A DNA stretch of 64,000 nt, from contig NZ_QHKL01000013.1 of the NCBI RefSeq assembly GCF_003947415.1, forward strand, positions 96,598 to 160,597. The letters are read 5' to 3'. The notes under the pieces were generated by a model. It made no database searches. It was not told where the DNA came from and was given only the letters and a program-made list of their open reading frames with translations. The position numbers and the translations under genes were made by a program. Origin of the DNA: Amycolatopsis sp. WAC 01376. Lineage in GTDB: Bacteria > Actinomycetota > Actinomycetes > Mycobacteriales > Pseudonocardiaceae. This document shows positions 41,161-49,186 of this stretch, one piece after another; the stretch's first letter is position 1; the number at the start of each line of letters is the position of its first letter.

Positions 41161-44043
41161 ATGCCGGACTCGCGACTTCGCTTCGAACTACTCGGCCCGT
41201 TGCGGGCCTGGCACGGGGAGACCCGGCTGGACCTGGGGCCGGTCCGGCAGCAGGCCGTGCTGGCCGCGCTGCTGCTGCGCCCGGACGTGACCGTCAGCCA
41301 CTACGAACTCACCGACGGGCTCTGGGAAAAGCCGCCGGAGTCCAATGTGCTGCCGGTGTACGTCCGGCGGCTGCGGCAATGCCTGGACACCTCCGGGCAG
41401 AAGCCGAGGGACTCGGTGATCGTGTCCGATCGCGGCGGTTACCGGTTCGCCAGTGGCGGGGTGCGCCTCGACGTGGTGCGGTTGGAGGAGATCGCCGTCG
41501 TGGCGGCCGCCGCCGAGGAGGCCGACGACCTCGTCACCGCGGTGGACACCTTCGCTGACGCGCTCCGGCTGTTCCACGGCGAGCCGCTGACGGGGCTGCC
41601 GGGCGCGTTCGTCCAGGGCGAGCGGCGACGGCTGGAGGAACGCAGGCTTCTGCTGCTGCGCCGGAAACTGCGGGCCCAGCTGAAACTCGGGCGGTTCGAC
41701 GAGGTGATCGGCGAGCTGTCGGCGCTGGTGTCGGCCGATCCGCCGAGCGAGCCGCTGGCCGCGTTGCTGATGCGGGCGCTCTACGGCGGCGGGCGGCAGG
41801 CGGAGGCGCTGGAGGTGTTCACCGACGTCCGCGAGCGGCTGATCGAGCAGCTCGGCGTCGAGCCGGGTGAGGAACTGCGGCAGGTGCAGGAAGCGGTGCT
41901 GCGCGGGGACGAGACGCTCCTCGGTGTCACGCCGCGCCGTGAGCCGTCCCGCCGGATCCGCAACGAACTGCCCGCCACCAACGGCGAACTCGTCGGCAGG
42001 GACCGGGAACTCGCGCTGCTCGTCGAGGACGGCGATCCGGAGTCGGTCTCGGTGGACGCCGTCGACGGCGTTCCCGGCGCGGGCAAGACCACGCTCGCGG
42101 TGCGCGCGGCACACCGGCTTCGTGAGTCCTATCCGGACGGTGCCTTGTTCGTGGATCTCCACGGCTACACCGAAGGCCGCGAGCCGGTGAAGCCGGAGCG
42201 TGTGTTGCGGCGGTTGCTGCGCGCGGTCGGTGTCGAAGACGGCGCCATGCCGGACGATCTCGACGAACTGGCCGCGTCGTGGCGGGCGGCGACCTCGCAG
42301 CTGAGGTTGCTGCTGGTGCTCGACAACGCCGAATCCGCCGGGCAGGTGCGGCCGCTGCTGCCGTCCGGTCCGGGTAGCCGCGTGCTGGTGACCAGCCGAC
42401 GCCGTCTGTCCGGTTTGGACGCCGACCGGCGGGTTTCCCTTGGCGCGCTGGGCCTCGAAGCGGCGGAGAAGCTGCTCGGCCGGATCGTGGGGGCGCCGAG
42501 AGCCGAGGGCGAACGGTTCGCCGTACGCGCGCTCGCCGGACTGTGCGGGCGGCTGCCGCTGGCGTTGCGGATCGCGGGTGCCCGGCTGCAGAACCGTCCT
42601 ATGTGGACGTTCAAGGATCTGGTGGACCGGATGTCGGACGACGAGCGCAGGCTCGGCGAGCTGACCGCCGAGGACCGCAGCGTCGAAGTGGCATTGCGCC
42701 TGTCCTACGAACAGCTTCGGCCTGCCGAACAGAACGCGTTCACGGTGCTCGGCCTGTCACCGACTCCCGAATTCGACCGGCTTTCGGTCGCCGCCCTGCT
42801 GGACTCCTCGCCCGCCGAAGCCGAGCGGCAGCTGGAAAGTCTGGTCGACGCCAGCCTCGTGCAGGAACCGGCGAGTGGTCGTTACCGGCTGCACGACCTG
42901 GTGGCGGTCTACGCGCGGCGGCTGGCCGGCGAGATGCCCGAAGACGCCGCCGACGCGGCGCGGAAACGGGTGTACGGCCTGTATCTCAGCGCCGCTCGCC
43001 GGGCGAGTGAATGGGGTGTCGCGCGGTTCCCGCTGGAATCCGGGGGAGCGTTCACTGGGCAACGGGACGCTTCCGCCTGGCTCGACGCCGTCGGCGATCT
43101 GCCGGAGGTGGTCACCCAAGCGGCGGAGGCGGGACTGGACGGCCTCGCGTGCTCGATCGCCGAGGGGCTGGTCGACTATCTCGCGCGCCAGCAGCGGTAC
43201 CACGAATGCCGGACGGCCCTGCAGATCGCGCTGCCGCTGGCGGAACAGGCCGAAGACGAACGGCTGGTGTCGTCGCTGCGGTTCTGCCTCGGCTACGCCT
43301 ACGCCTCGCAGGGGCAGCTGGACCGGGCGCGCGGCTGCTTCGACGACGCGCTGCGGGCGGGCCAGGCCTCGGGCGACCGCGGGGTGGAGGCTCGGGCGCT
43401 GGGCGGGCTCGCCATGGCGGATCTGATCGCCGGCAGGCACGATCTCGCCATCCCCGGCACGCGGCGGGTGATGATCCTCGCCGACGAGGTGGGGGACCGC
43501 TGGCTGGCCGAACGGTCGCTGTCCGCGCTCGGCTATCTCGCCTATCTGCAAGGCGAGCACGAAGAAGCGCTGGCCCACCTCGGCCGTGCCCGTGAGCTGA
43601 GCGAGGAGATCGGCAGCGCGGGGATGCTGGCGAGGGTGCTGTGCCATATCGGCACCGTCCAGCTCGAAATCGGCAGGTTCGCCGAAGCCGCGCTGGACTT
43701 CCGGCGGTCCGTCGAACTCGCCGAGGAGACCACGGACGGCCTGCTGATCGCGACCGCCCTCGCCCGCCTGGGTGCCGCGGAACTGGAACTGGGGAATCTC
43801 GACGCGGCGTTCGAACTCCAGCGGCGGGCGCTGACCGCGGTCACCGAGGAGACCATCGCCGGGATGGAGTCCGAGATCCGCAACCGGCTCGGCCGCACCC
43901 ATCTCGCCGCGGGCGATCCCGTGGCGGCGAAGGAGCATTTCGAGTGGGTGCTCACCACCATCGGATCCGACGGCGATTCCCTGCAACGTTCCCTCGCGCT
44001 GGAAGGTCTGGACCTCACCAGACAGTCGGTACGCCGGCGTTGA
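41161..44043 (+). CDS. SARP-type regulator with BTAD, NB-ARC and TPR domains (AfsR-like)
   Basis: A 960-residue AfsR-like activator. Winged helix at 1-95 (LRFELLGPLRAWHGETRLDLG), BTAD to about 250, NB-ARC with Walker A VDGVPGAGKT and LLLVLDNAESAGQV, then a TPR array (LGYAYASQGQLDRARGCFDDAL and similar repeats) to the end. I prefer ATG 41161, preceded by GGGGGGATC, over the in-frame ATG 41140 that abuts the response-regulator stop. The order kinase, response regulator, SARP in one operon suggests a signalling cascade ending in a secondary-metabolism activator. Confidence 0.87.
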   Translation: MPDSRLRFELLGPLRAWHGETRLDLGPVRQQAVLAALLLRPDVTVSHYELTDGLWEKPPESNVLPVYVRRLRQCLDTSGQKPRDSVIVSDRGGYRFASGGVRLDVVRLEEIAVVAAAAEEADDLVTAVDTFADALRLFHGEPLTGLPGAFVQGERRRLEERRLLLLRRKLRAQLKLGRFDEVIGELSALVSADPPSEPLAALLMRALYGGGRQAEALEVFTDVRERLIEQLGVEPGEELRQVQEAVLRGDETLLGVTPRREPSRRIRNELPATNGELVGRDRELALLVEDGDPESVSVDAVDGVPGAGKTTLAVRAAHRLRESYPDGALFVDLHGYTEGREPVKPERVLRRLLRAVGVEDGAMPDDLDELAASWRAATSQLRLLLVLDNAESAGQVRPLLPSGPGSRVLVTSRRRLSGLDADRRVSLGALGLEAAEKLLGRIVGAPRAEGERFAVRALAGLCGRLPLALRIAGARLQNRPMWTFKDLVDRMSDDERRLGELTAEDRSVEVALRLSYEQLRPAEQNAFTVLGLSPTPEFDRLSVAALLDSSPAEAERQLESLVDASLVQEPASGRYRLHDLVAVYARRLAGEMPEDAADAARKRVYGLYLSAARRASEWGVARFPLESGGAFTGQRDASAWLDAVGDLPEVVTQAAEAGLDGLACSIAEGLVDYLARQQRYHECRTALQIALPLAEQAEDERLVSSLRFCLGYAYASQGQLDRARGCFDDALRAGQASGDRGVEARALGGLAMADLIAGRHDLAIPGTRRVMILADEVGDRWLAERSLSALGYLAYLQGEHEEALAHLGRARELSEEIGSAGMLARVLCHIGTVQLEIGRFAEAALDFRRSVELAEETTDGLLIATALARLGAAELELGNLDAAFELQRRALTAVTEETIAGMESEIRNRLGRTHLAAGDPVAAKEHFEWVLTTIGSDGDSLQRSLALEGLDLTRQSVRRR

Positions 44044-44455
44044 TGATCGTGAAGCGGTGCCCCGTCATGCTCGTCCGCCAGCGCGCGAAGTAGGCGTCGG
44101 CGGCGTCGGTCAGATGCACCCCGGCGCGGACCTCGTGGACGACGCAGGCCCAGTCGGCGGCGTCGCACAGCACCAGTTCCCGCGGTGCCCCGCGTTTCCG
44201 GAGCACGGACGAACAAAGGGCGCCGCGCTTGCCGACGTTGCCGTCGTCGAGGCAGCGGCGGAGGTCCTCGACGGCCTGGGCGGCGGTTTCGAACAACGTC
44301 CACCGGTACTTGGGCGACGGGCGGCCGTCGGCCCACGGCATGAAGAACGCCGCCCAGCTCCAGCCTGGTCCGACGACCTCGTCCCGCTCCCCGGGACTCG
44401 GCGCGTCTTCCCGGGGCAGCACCATGTTGTACGGGGTCCGGCTCGCCGGGCTCAT
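44015..44455 (-). CDS. Hypothetical protein, 146 aa
   Basis: I do not recognise a family. The protein is soluble, with many Trp (PGWSWAAFFMPWADGRPSPKYRW) and a Cys pair in LVLCDAADWACVVHEV. ATG 44455 follows GGAGACG, a good ribosome site. It converges with the SARP gene, overlapping its 3' end by 29 bp. Upstream lies a 21-bp triple tandem repeat that could carry its control region. Confidence 0.6.
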   Translation of the reverse strand: MSPASRTPYNMVLPREDAPSPGERDEVVGPGWSWAAFFMPWADGRPSPKYRWTLFETAAQAVEDLRRCLDDGNVGKRGALCSSVLRKRGAPRELVLCDAADWACVVHEVRAGVHLTDAADAYFARWRTSMTGHRFTIINAGVPTVW

Positions 44456-44559
44456 GCACGTCTCCTCATGGACAACCGGCCCGCGAGCGCGGATCCGTGT
44501 CCGGAACCGTAGGGCGGAGCCATGAAATCCCGATGAAACGCCGCCGCGCTTCCTTACCT

Positions 44560-44622
44560 CACGCATGTCGTCCGGCTGGACACGCGTGTCGTCCGTCCAA
44601 TCACGCGTGTCGTCCGTCCAGT
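44560..44622. repeat. Three tandem 21-bp repeats
   Basis: Units at 44560-44580, 44581-44601 and 44602-44622 follow the pattern CACGCGTGTCGTCCG plus six variable bases. The first unit differs at a few positions; the second and third are nearly identical. They sit about 105 bp upstream of the 146-residue hypothetical gene. The embedded CACGCGTG is itself a palindrome. Too short and too few to be a CRISPR; either a regulatory iteron or a minisatellite. Confidence 0.8.
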
Positions 44623-44713
44623 CACGATGGCGAAACCGAGATACGGCAGAAAGTCCCTTACCCACTGGATCTCCGCCGGAAGATCGTGCGCTGAATCCTG
44701 GCCGTACGCTGGT

Positions 44714-44760
44714 GCGAGGGGGCCTTTCCCCGCGTGGCATGCAGGGAAAGGCTCCCTCGC
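44714..44760 (-). terminator. Stem-loop downstream of the carbonic anhydrase gene
   Basis: Arms 44714-44730 and 44744-44760 (17 bp, one G-T wobble) with a 13-nt loop, 24 bp beyond the stop of the minus-strand carbonic anhydrase gene. The stem includes GGCCTTTCCC/GGGAAAGGC. Position fits a transcription terminator, though no U-tract follows. It may instead be an intergenic palindromic repeat. Confidence 0.55.
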
Positions 44761-44783
44761 CACTCCGAGTCGGCGCGTGAGCA

Positions 44784-45521
44784 CTAGATCTGTGGCACCA
44801 CGGTCAGCCGTCGTCCGTTGAGCGGCTGGGGGGCGCGGGCGTTGCCGTCGCCGAACAGGCCCTGGAACCGCGCGATCGTCGACGGCGAGACGGTCTGCTC
44901 GGACATCAGGAACCACTGCACGCCTTCGGAGAACGGTGCGGTGGTGAGCGAGCCTTCGTACCGCAGCGTGCTTCGGTTGCGGGGCAGGAGCGTGTCGAGG
45001 TCGAAGTCCGGCAGGGCGACCGTTTCCCCGCATTCCGGTGCGAGCGTCGCCAGCACGCGATCCACCGGCGACCCGGCGCCCGCGCGCAAGGGAACACCGA
45101 TCACCAGCAGTTTCCCGGCGGCGCTGCGGTGTACGAAATGCATTTCCAGCGGATCGGCGCGGCCTTGGAAACGGTGTTCCGACGGCGTGTGGAAATGGAA
45201 CTGTTCGAGTTCGTAGCGGACCCCGGCGAGTGTGACGTGCCCGGTGTCCGGCCTGACCACGGCTTCTTCGGTTTCTTCGTGATTCCTCGTACCGCATCCG
45301 TTGGTGTCCGAGGCGTCCTTCCGGATGTATTCGAGGTCGAGATCCGAATGGCCGTAGGAGATGTTCAGCCTCGGCTGGGCGGGATCGAGCCTGATCGCGC
45401 CGGGGGAGATGTCGACCGGGCTCTGCGATGGCTGCCGCGATTGGGCGGTGCCGCCCGCGGTGAGCAGGAATCCAGCGAGGACGAGGGGAACGACGAATGC
45501 GGTAAGGCGCCTGCGCGTCAC
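44784..45521 (-). CDS. Secreted alpha-class carbonic anhydrase
   Basis: A 245-residue precursor. Signal peptide near residues 5-27 (LTAFVVPLVLAGFLLTAGG). Alpha-CA motifs: QSPVDI, the zinc ligands in QFHFHTPSEH (two His) and EMHFVH (third His), and SLTTAPFSEGVQW carrying the Thr that orients the zinc hydroxide. It interconverts CO2 and bicarbonate outside the membrane. I chose GTG 45521 because it places the signal peptide correctly and has AAAGG upstream; ATG 45560 would add an unneeded N-terminal extension. Confidence 0.9.
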   Translation of the reverse strand: MTRRRLTAFVVPLVLAGFLLTAGGTAQSRQPSQSPVDISPGAIRLDPAQPRLNISYGHSDLDLEYIRKDASDTNGCGTRNHEETEEAVVRPDTGHVTLAGVRYELEQFHFHTPSEHRFQGRADPLEMHFVHRSAAGKLLVIGVPLRAGAGSPVDRVLATLAPECGETVALPDFDLDTLLPRNRSTLRYEGSLTTAPFSEGVQWFLMSEQTVSPSTIARFQGLFGDGNARAPQPLNGRRLTVVPQI

Positions 45522-45751
45522 GCTCTGAACCTTTCGAGGACCCGGACGAACTATGATCATCCGGACAAAGTCGACCGCACCCGATGGGGTGGCGCGGACG
45601 AGAAGAACACATCTTTTTCCTGTGCCGGAGAATGCGCAAGCCCCCTGAATGGGCCAATTTCCGACATATTCTCTCCTTTCGTGCGAAACGCAGTGTGATC
45701 CGTGTCGGTGTTCCGCGAAAGATTCACTGAGCGCAGCCGGGCGGGTACCCC

Positions 45752-45757
45752 TAGTAT
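45752..45757 (+). promoter_or_regulatory. -10 box for a probable leaderless transcript
   Basis: TAGTAT lies exactly 7 nt before the GTG at 45765, the same hexamer and spacing as upstream of the aftD ATG. There is no Shine-Dalgarno between them. This supports GTG 45765 as the start. The overlapping GGGTACCCCTAG resembles half of a CsoR-type copper operator. Confidence 0.4.
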
Positions 45758-45764
45758 TCGAAAA

Positions 45765-46292
45765 GTGTCGATCTTGTCTGTGCTCATGGCCCTGGTGACC
45801 CTTTTTCCCGTCGTGGACCCGGTTTCGCGAACAGGTGCCTGCGAAGGAACGGAAGGGGTGACCATCGCGGTCGGCATGGCGGCCGAAGTGCTCGTGCGAT
45901 GCGTGCCCGGCTCACCCGGCGACGCACGGACCGCGCTCGAGCGGTCCGGGCTCGCGGTGCGACTGGGGAGCGGAACCGGGCCGTACGAGGATTCTCGCTA
46001 CGTCTGTGTCGTCGAAGGCGTCCCCGGCGGCGATTCCTGCACCGGTCATCGGGAAGGGGCGCCGTTCTGGAAGGTGTGGCGGGTCGGGCTGGACCCGGTC
46101 GCCTGGCGCGAATCCCGGACCCAGGGCGGGCCCGGTGCGGTGCCGGTCTGCCCGGGCGGGCTCGTCGGATTCGGTTTCGGGACCAGGACTTCGCAGCTGC
46201 CCGTGGCGCCGGATCGGGTCGTGACCACGCCTGGCTGGCTTCCGCCTCGATGTGACCAGCGTCGCTCGCCCATACCCAAGGGGGGTATGTAA
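45765..46292 (+). CDS. Small secreted protein, DUF4430-like
   Basis: A 175-residue precursor with signal peptide (SILSVLMALVTLFPVVDPVS). The mature part starts GVTIAVGMAAEVLVRCVPGS, then ERSGLAVRLG and RYVCVVEGVPGGDSC, followed by PFWKVWRV. Paired Cys and the aromatic W-x-x-W segment resemble DUF4430/transcobalamin-like domains of secreted actinobacterial proteins. Function unknown. The C-terminal coding region contains the CsoR-like palindrome that precedes the next gene. The longer reading from 45702 would bury the signal peptide. Confidence 0.6.
   Translation: MSILSVLMALVTLFPVVDPVSRTGACEGTEGVTIAVGMAAEVLVRCVPGSPGDARTALERSGLAVRLGSGTGPYEDSRYVCVVEGVPGGDSCTGHREGAPFWKVWRVGLDPVAWRESRTQGGPGAVPVCPGGLVGFGFGTRTSQLPVAPDRVVTTPGWLPPRCDQRRSPIPKGGM
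46271..46289. promoter_or_regulatory. CsoR-like metal operator
   Basis: CATACCC-AAGGG-GGGTATG is a 7-5-7 inverted repeat of the TACCC/GGGTA type bound by CsoR and related copper or persulfide sensors. It lies 73 bp upstream of the His-rich gene at 46363 and within the last codons of the preceding gene. No csoR gene is in the window, so the regulator would act in trans. Confidence 0.5.
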
Positions 46293-46362
46293 GGTGATGG
46301 TGAGAGCGGCGCCCGAGCCTGCTCCACGATCGCGGGTGGCACCCGCACTAAGGACGCGCACG

Positions 46363-47103
46363 ATGAACACGCACGACGCCCACGGCATGCACGACCACGA
46401 ACCCGCCGGGCTCGCGTCGACGAAAGGCGGCTACACCCTCGCGCCTGCCACCACGATGCTCGTTGCGGGAATGACCCGCCCGTTCACCTTCCGGGTCCTC
46501 GGTCCCGACGGGGCGCCGGTGACGGCCTACGACGTCGAACACGAGAAGCGCATGCATCTCATCGTCGTCCGCCGCGACACCGCGGGCTTCCAGCACGTCC
46601 ACCCGGAACTGGGCGAGGACGGCACCTGGACCGTGCCGCTGACCGTCGGTGAGGCGGGGGTTTACCGCGTCTTCGCCGACTTCAAGCCCAGCGGTGGGGC
46701 CGCGACGACCTTGGGTGCCGACCTCTTCGCCGCCGGGGATTTCCGTCCCGTCGAGTACGCGCCCTCGCGGGTCGCGGAGGTCGACGGATACCGGGTCGAA
46801 CTCGACGGCGAACTCACGCCGGGCAAGCCGTCGAAGGTGACGCTCACCGTCACCGAAAACGGCCGTGAAGTCACCGATTTGCAGCCGTATCTCGGTGCTT
46901 ACGGGCATTTGGTCGCCTTGCGCGGCGGCGACCTCGCGTACCTGCACGTCCACCCGGACGGCGAACCCGGTGACGGGCACACCGCGGCCGGGCCCGCGGT
47001 CACGTTCTTCGCGGGAGTCCCGACCGGCGGCACTTACCGGCTCTTCCTCGACTTCCAGCACGGGGACAAGGTCCGCACCGCCGAGTTCACCGTCGTCGCT
47101 TGA
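46363..47103 (+). CDS. His-rich hypothetical protein, probable metal (copper) homeostasis
   Basis: A 246-residue protein beginning MNTHDAHGMHDHEPAG, a His/Met metal-binding cluster. The rest is two beta-sandwich-like halves with repeated His motifs: RMHLIVVRRDTAGFQHVHPEL in the first and YGHLVALRGGDLAYLHVHPDG in the second, suggesting an internal duplication, and HTAAGP near the end. No signal peptide or membrane segment is visible with this start (ATG 46363, AAGGA upstream). The CsoR-like palindrome upstream supports copper or a similar metal as the inducer. Enzymatic activity is not evident. Confidence 0.7.
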   Translation: MNTHDAHGMHDHEPAGLASTKGGYTLAPATTMLVAGMTRPFTFRVLGPDGAPVTAYDVEHEKRMHLIVVRRDTAGFQHVHPELGEDGTWTVPLTVGEAGVYRVFADFKPSGGAATTLGADLFAAGDFRPVEYAPSRVAEVDGYRVELDGELTPGKPSKVTLTVTENGREVTDLQPYLGAYGHLVALRGGDLAYLHVHPDGEPGDGHTAAGPAVTFFAGVPTGGTYRLFLDFQHGDKVRTAEFTVVA

Positions 47104-47128
47104 CACCCTGGCCGGTCCTCCTTCACTA

Positions 47129-47156
47129 TGAACACATGTTCATGAACTCGTGTTCA
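47129..47156. promoter_or_regulatory. Twin TetR-type operators
   Basis: Two adjacent 14-bp palindromes, TGAACACATGTTCA (47129-47142) and TGAACTCGTGTTCA (47143-47156), share TGAAC-N4-GTTCA. They end 19 bp before the methyltransferase ATG. The TetR gene at 48022 is the second gene of the same operon, so autoregulation is likely. Confidence 0.7.
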
Positions 47157-47175
47157 TAACGGAGGAGGTTCCGGG

Positions 47176-48015
47176 ATGTCCGGCATCGTCAACACCGCTC
47201 AGGCGGAAGCGTGGAACGGCTACGAGGGACGGCACTGGGCCGAGCACGACGAACGCTACGACGCGGTGAACAGCGGGTTCAACGAATTCCTGTTCGACGC
47301 GGCCGGGATCGGCGAGCATGACCGGGTGCTCGACATCGGCTGCGGCAACGGGCAGGTCACCCGGCTCGCCGCCGTCCGTGCCCCGCTCGGCGGCGCGACC
47401 GGGATCGATCTGTCCGCGCCGATGCTCGCCACGGCGCGGGCCCGTGCGGAGGCAGAAGGTGTCGCGAACGTCGTGTTCGACCAGGGGGACGTCCAGGTCT
47501 TCCCGTTCGGTGAAGACGTTTTCGACGTCGCGCTCAGCCGGTTCGCGGTGATGTTCTTCGCCGATCCGGTCGTCGCCTTCACCAACGTGCGCCGCGCGCT
47601 GCGGCCCGGCGGCAGGCTCGCGTTCCTGTGCATGACCGAACTCGCCGGAACCGATCTGGGTGCCGTTTTCGGCGCGCTGGCACCGTTTCTGCCGACCCCG
47701 ACCGGCGAAGACGGAACCGGCCCGACGTCCTTCGCCGATCCGGCGCGGGTCCGCTCGGTGCTGGGCGACGCCGGATTCCTCGACGTCGTCTGCACGCGTG
47801 TCGAGGCCGATCAGGTCTGGGGGAGCGACGTGCCCGACGCGGCCGGTTTCATGGCCGGCTGGGGGCCGGTCAAGTATCACCTCGACCAGGCCGGAGCCGA
47901 AGCGGCGGCCGGTGCGCGGGAAGCTCTTTCGGGCGCGCTCAGGCCTTTCGACGGACCGGGCGGTGTGCGGCTGCGCGGCGCGGCGTGGCTGGTCACGGCT
48001 TCCGCGCGCGGCTGA
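47176..48015 (+). CDS. Class I SAM-dependent methyltransferase
   Basis: A 279-residue Methyltransf_11/25 enzyme: motif I VLDIGCGNGQVTRLAA (residues 51-66), motif II GIDLSAPML, post-I FDVALSRFAVMFFADP, then RALRPGGRLAFLCMTELAG. The substrate is unknown. The AAGCGTGGAACGGC region near the N terminus encodes AEAWNGYEGRHWAEH, typical of small-molecule methyltransferases. ATG 47176 follows GGAGGAGG. The downstream TetR gene is 6 bp away, and the pair is probably controlled by the twin operators. Confidence 0.87.
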   Translation: MSGIVNTAQAEAWNGYEGRHWAEHDERYDAVNSGFNEFLFDAAGIGEHDRVLDIGCGNGQVTRLAAVRAPLGGATGIDLSAPMLATARARAEAEGVANVVFDQGDVQVFPFGEDVFDVALSRFAVMFFADPVVAFTNVRRALRPGGRLAFLCMTELAGTDLGAVFGALAPFLPTPTGEDGTGPTSFADPARVRSVLGDAGFLDVVCTRVEADQVWGSDVPDAAGFMAGWGPVKYHLDQAGAEAAAGAREALSGALRPFDGPGGVRLRGAAWLVTASARG

Positions 48016-48021
48016 GCCCCG

Positions 48022-48633
48022 ATGTCACCGAGGAAAGCGGCGGCCCTGCGCCACACCGAAGACGGCCGGAGCCTGCGCGAGCACCTGATCGCCACGGCCG
48101 CGGACCTGATTTCCGCCAACGGCACCGCGGAACTCACGGTCCGCGCCATCGCGCGTGCGGCCGGGGTCGCCGACGGCGTGCTGTACAACCATTTCTCCGA
48201 CAAGGAAGAGTTGCTGGCCAACGCGCTGGCCGAACACGTGCGAAGGGTCGAAGCCGGGCTCGGCGAGCTGCCCGCGCCCGGTTCGGGTACGGTCGAGGCC
48301 AATCTCCGGGCCCAGCTGTCCTACGGTTTGGCTTTGCACAAGGAGATCCTGCCCGCGTTCGCCGGGCTGCTCGCCCGCCCCGCCGTGCTCGCGCGGTACG
48401 GAGAACTGGGCGAGGGCACCGAGTCCTGGCGGGACCGCCTCGCGGAATACCTGTGCGCGGAAAAGGAACTCGGCAGACTGGCCGGTGATGTCCAAGCGGC
48501 GGCGGCGATGCTGGTCGGGGTCTGCCACGAAACAGTGCTCGCCGGCCTGCTCCCGCATGGGCCGACAGTGACCACCTCGCCGGGTACGGAAGCAGTGGTC
48601 ACGACGGTGCTGGAGGGTATCGCGGCCCGATGA
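48022..48633 (+). CDS. TetR-family transcriptional regulator
   Basis: A 203-residue repressor. The HTH reads LTVRAIARAAGVADGVLYNHFSDKEELLANAL at about residues 40-71. The C-terminal ligand domain is unremarkable. It follows the methyltransferase by 6 bp in one operon. The palindromic TGAAC-N4-GTTCA sites upstream of the operon are its likely targets. The inducer may be the methyltransferase substrate. Confidence 0.9.
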   Translation: MSPRKAAALRHTEDGRSLREHLIATAADLISANGTAELTVRAIARAAGVADGVLYNHFSDKEELLANALAEHVRRVEAGLGELPAPGSGTVEANLRAQLSYGLALHKEILPAFAGLLARPAVLARYGELGEGTESWRDRLAEYLCAEKELGRLAGDVQAAAAMLVGVCHETVLAGLLPHGPTVTTSPGTEAVVTTVLEGIAAR

Positions 48634-48723
48634 TCCCCGTCACGGGTTGATCCTCGCCCGTTTTGGGTAACCCGATTGTGCGACTTCAGCAGGGAGGCCG
48701 CGTGCAACGGGAGGGGTGGCTCC

Positions 48724-49185
48724 ATGATCAGCGTCGCGGAGCATCCGGTGCCGGGGACCTGGGTGCTCGACCTGCGGGCCACCACGCCTCGGGCCTTGCC
48801 CGACATGCGAGCCTGGGTCGTCAGATGCCTTCCCGATCTCGGCGAGGGGCATCGTGACGACGTCCTGCTGGCGGCGACCGAACTCGTCGCCAACGCCTAC
48901 GTGCACGGAGGTGGCGCACGCCACATCCAGCTGTGGCGCGGCGTGACACCGTGCGCTGTCCGTATCGAGGTCGCGGACGTCAGCGTCGAACAACCCAGGG
49001 CGCGTTGTTCGCAGATCGAGGATCCCCGCGGGCGAGGGCTGCTCGTCGTCGACGGGGTGGCGGTGCAATGGGGCGTCCGGCGTGAGCCGGTCCGCGGCGG
49101 AAAGATCGTCTGGGCACATATCCGTTGCGACGGCGGCTGCCCGGAAGCGCTTCCACGCGTGCGCGGGAAGCGCTCCCGGAGCTGA
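48724..49185 (+). CDS. RsbW/SpoIIAB-like anti-sigma ATPase (HATPase_c_2)
   Basis: A 153-residue GHKL-fold protein. The N-box is VLLAATELVANAYVHGG, and the G-region is DPRGRGLLVVDGVAVQWGV. Stand-alone domains of this kind in actinobacteria act as anti-sigma or serine kinase switches controlled by anti-anti-sigma proteins, but no sigma or STAS gene adjoins. ATG 48724 lies after GGGAGGGG. It converges with the MFS transporter gene (1-bp gap). Confidence 0.8.
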   Translation: MISVAEHPVPGTWVLDLRATTPRALPDMRAWVVRCLPDLGEGHRDDVLLAATELVANAYVHGGGARHIQLWRGVTPCAVRIEVADVSVEQPRARCSQIEDPRGRGLLVVDGVAVQWGVRREPVRGGKIVWAHIRCDGGCPEALPRVRGKRSRS

Positions 49186-49186
49186 C

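Noticed and set aside
44560..44622. CRISPR-like array
   Set aside because: Only three head-to-tail units with no spacers and no cas genes.
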